NCBI RefSeq assembly: GCF_000317835.1
Contig: NC_019793.1
Coordinates: 372,001 to 436,000 of the forward strand
From: Deinococcus peraridilitoris DSM 19664
Lineage (GTDB): Bacteria > Deinococcota > Deinococci > Deinococcales > Deinococcaceae
DNA length: 64,000 bases
Direction of reading: 5' to 3'
Shown: positions 63,031-64,000 of the stretch, in pieces
How the letters are laid out: each line of letters starts with the position of its first letter
Position numbering within the stretch: position 1 is the first letter of the stretch
Position numbers and translations under genes: made by a program
Notes under the pieces: model-generated
What the model saw: the letters and a program-made list of their open reading frames with translations, nothing else
What the model was told of the DNA's origin: nothing
The model's database searches: none

Positions 63031-64000
63031 TCACGGCAGCATCCGGTTGAACAATGCCGCCGGATTGACCGCCTCGCCGCGCACACGCACTTCCAGATGC
63101 AGGTGAGGACCATTGGAGATGCCGGTCGAGCCGACCTGTCCGATGATCTGGCCGCGCGTGACCTGATCGCCGACCTTCACTTGCAGCTTCGACTGGTGAA
63201 AATACATGCTCACGACGCCCGCACCATGATCGATGGCCACCAGGCCACCTCGGGCAGGGTACATTCCGGCCACCACCACCGTACCGTCGTTGAGCGCCTG
63301 GACCGGGCTGCCAGTGGGCGCCGCGTAATCGGTACCGTAGTGGTACTTGAGCTCCTCGTCCTTGGTGTAGCGGCGCGGCTGGCCGAACTGCGACGTGACG
63401 ACGCGAACCCCCGGCACGCCCAGAAACGGCCTCGACCAGGCCTGCGGTGTCCGGCGTGCGTAGGCTTTCTCGACCAGCGCCTCTTCCTCGACGCGTTTCG
63501 GGTCCTGCCGCCTGGCGGCGATTTCCGGGGCCAAGTTGAGGTTCTGTACTTTCAGTCCGCGTGAGGACACGGGCACGCTGCCCGTGATCCTTTCGTCGCC
63601 CAGGCGCACTTCGTAGGTTAACGGACGGCGCTGCCCCAGCACCACGCGGCCCAGCACCACGTACTCTCCGGCGGCGCCGAACGGGGCGAGGTCCTCGGCG
63701 GGCGAGCGAACGTCCTCGTTCACCTCGCTCAGAAAACGCACGCGCGCCTCGGCGCTGCGCTCTCCGGTCAGGCGCAGGGTGAAGATGTCGCCTTCTTTCA
63801 GCATCACCGGGGCCAGCACTTTCACGCCCGCAATCTGCTGGGCTTTCTGCTCGCTGGGCAGCACCAGTTCCTGCCCGACAGAGAGGGTGGTATCGGCAAG
63901 ACGGTTGAGCTGCACGAGCGCTTCGACCGTGACACCTTCGCGTCGGGCCAGGCTGTAGAGGGTGTCGCCTTTCTGAACGGTGTACGCAGAGGTGACACCC
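63031..64000 (-). CDS. LysM plus M23 peptidase, 5' end outside window
   Basis: The visible 323 residues begin inside a LysM repeat ([20 protein letters not shown]), continue with [15 protein letters not shown], a linker and an M23 endopeptidase domain with the zinc motif region ([20 protein letters not shown] in [12 protein letters not shown]). It is probably exported and cuts peptidoglycan cross-links or acts as a divisome/morphology regulator. It is first seen in the operon with aat, serA and the aminotransferase. Confidence 0.92.
   Translation of the reverse strand, partial: GVTSAYTVQKGDTLYSLARREGVTVEALVQLNRLADTTLSVGQELVLPSEQKAQQIAGVKVLAPVMLKEGDIFTLRLTGERSAEARVRFLSEVNEDVRSPAEDLAPFGAAGEYVVLGRVVLGQRRPLTYEVRLGDERITGSVPVSSRGLKVQNLNLAPEIAARRQDPKRVEEEALVEKAYARRTPQAWSRPFLGVPGVRVVTSQFGQPRRYTKDEELKYHYGTDYAAPTGSPVQALNDGTVVVAGMYPARGGLVAIDHGAGVVSMYFHQSKLQVKVGDQVTRGQIIGQVGSTGISNGPHLHLEVRVRGEAVNPAALFNRMLP

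Overview
The window reads as chromosomal DNA from a member of the Deinococcales, most likely Deinococcus or a close relative. It is GC-rich and strongly GC-biased at third codon positions. Many first genes of operons begin 6-8 bases after a TANNNT -10 box with no leader, the leaderless pattern known from Deinococcus. The gene content (RapZ next to a membrane-anchored YvcK, GH42 galactosidase, type II NADH dehydrogenase) fits that group.

Layout. 1-2.0 kb: 3' part of guaB, a tRNA-Ala(CGC) with terminator, and an EamA exporter. 2.2-7.0 kb is the most disturbed stretch: a 40-bp tandem repeat, a decayed IS5-family element, two small membrane proteins (one DUF6326), an OmpR-type two-component system, and a second copy of the IS end. 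7.0-9.3 kb: a small cluster (45-residue membrane peptide, stand-alone receiver, 88-residue unknown) downstream of ndh. 9.7-22 kb: galactoside utilisation. It has a LacI regulator, galK, an M24-like protein, galT, a GH42 beta-galactosidase, an ABC sugar importer without its ATPase, a second LacI regulator with paired operators, and a DeoR regulator. galE and the transporter ATPase are not in the window.

22-29 kb: valS behind a NUDIX gene, both under a T-box leader whose specifier reads GUC (Val). Then come a membrane protein with moaB, and dciA-recF with overlapping ends. 29-33 kb: rapZ-yvcK, a DOMON-like tail-anchored protein and an EamA exporter. 33-38 kb: a secreted DUF4127 protein, a MacB/LolD-type ABC pair and alanine racemase. 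37.7-41.4 kb: a tryptophan operon (trpL-trpE-orfX-trpG, then trpD) with a complete attenuator. Its leader peptide carries Trp-Trp-Trp and is itself apparently leaderless.

41.5-54.7 kb: NUDIX hydrolase, a small unknown, OYE-type flavin reductase, MFS carrier, PspA, a lipoprotein, dxs, alpha-glucan phosphorylase, an RhtA-like exporter and a subtilisin-like lipoprotein. The terminator of the subtilase gene also encodes the exporter's C-terminus. 54.8-64 kb: recQ-xth, an alpha/beta hydrolase, a small unknown, and a tight operon of M23 peptidase (5' end outside the window), aat, serA and a class-V aminotransferase that probably serves serine biosynthesis.

I saw no CRISPR array, prophage or obvious defence island. 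The strongest regulatory signals are the trp attenuator, the valS T-box and the LacI operator pair. The least explained coding signals are the gene inside the trp operon, the degenerate M24 protein in the gal operon, and the receiver/small-protein cluster.
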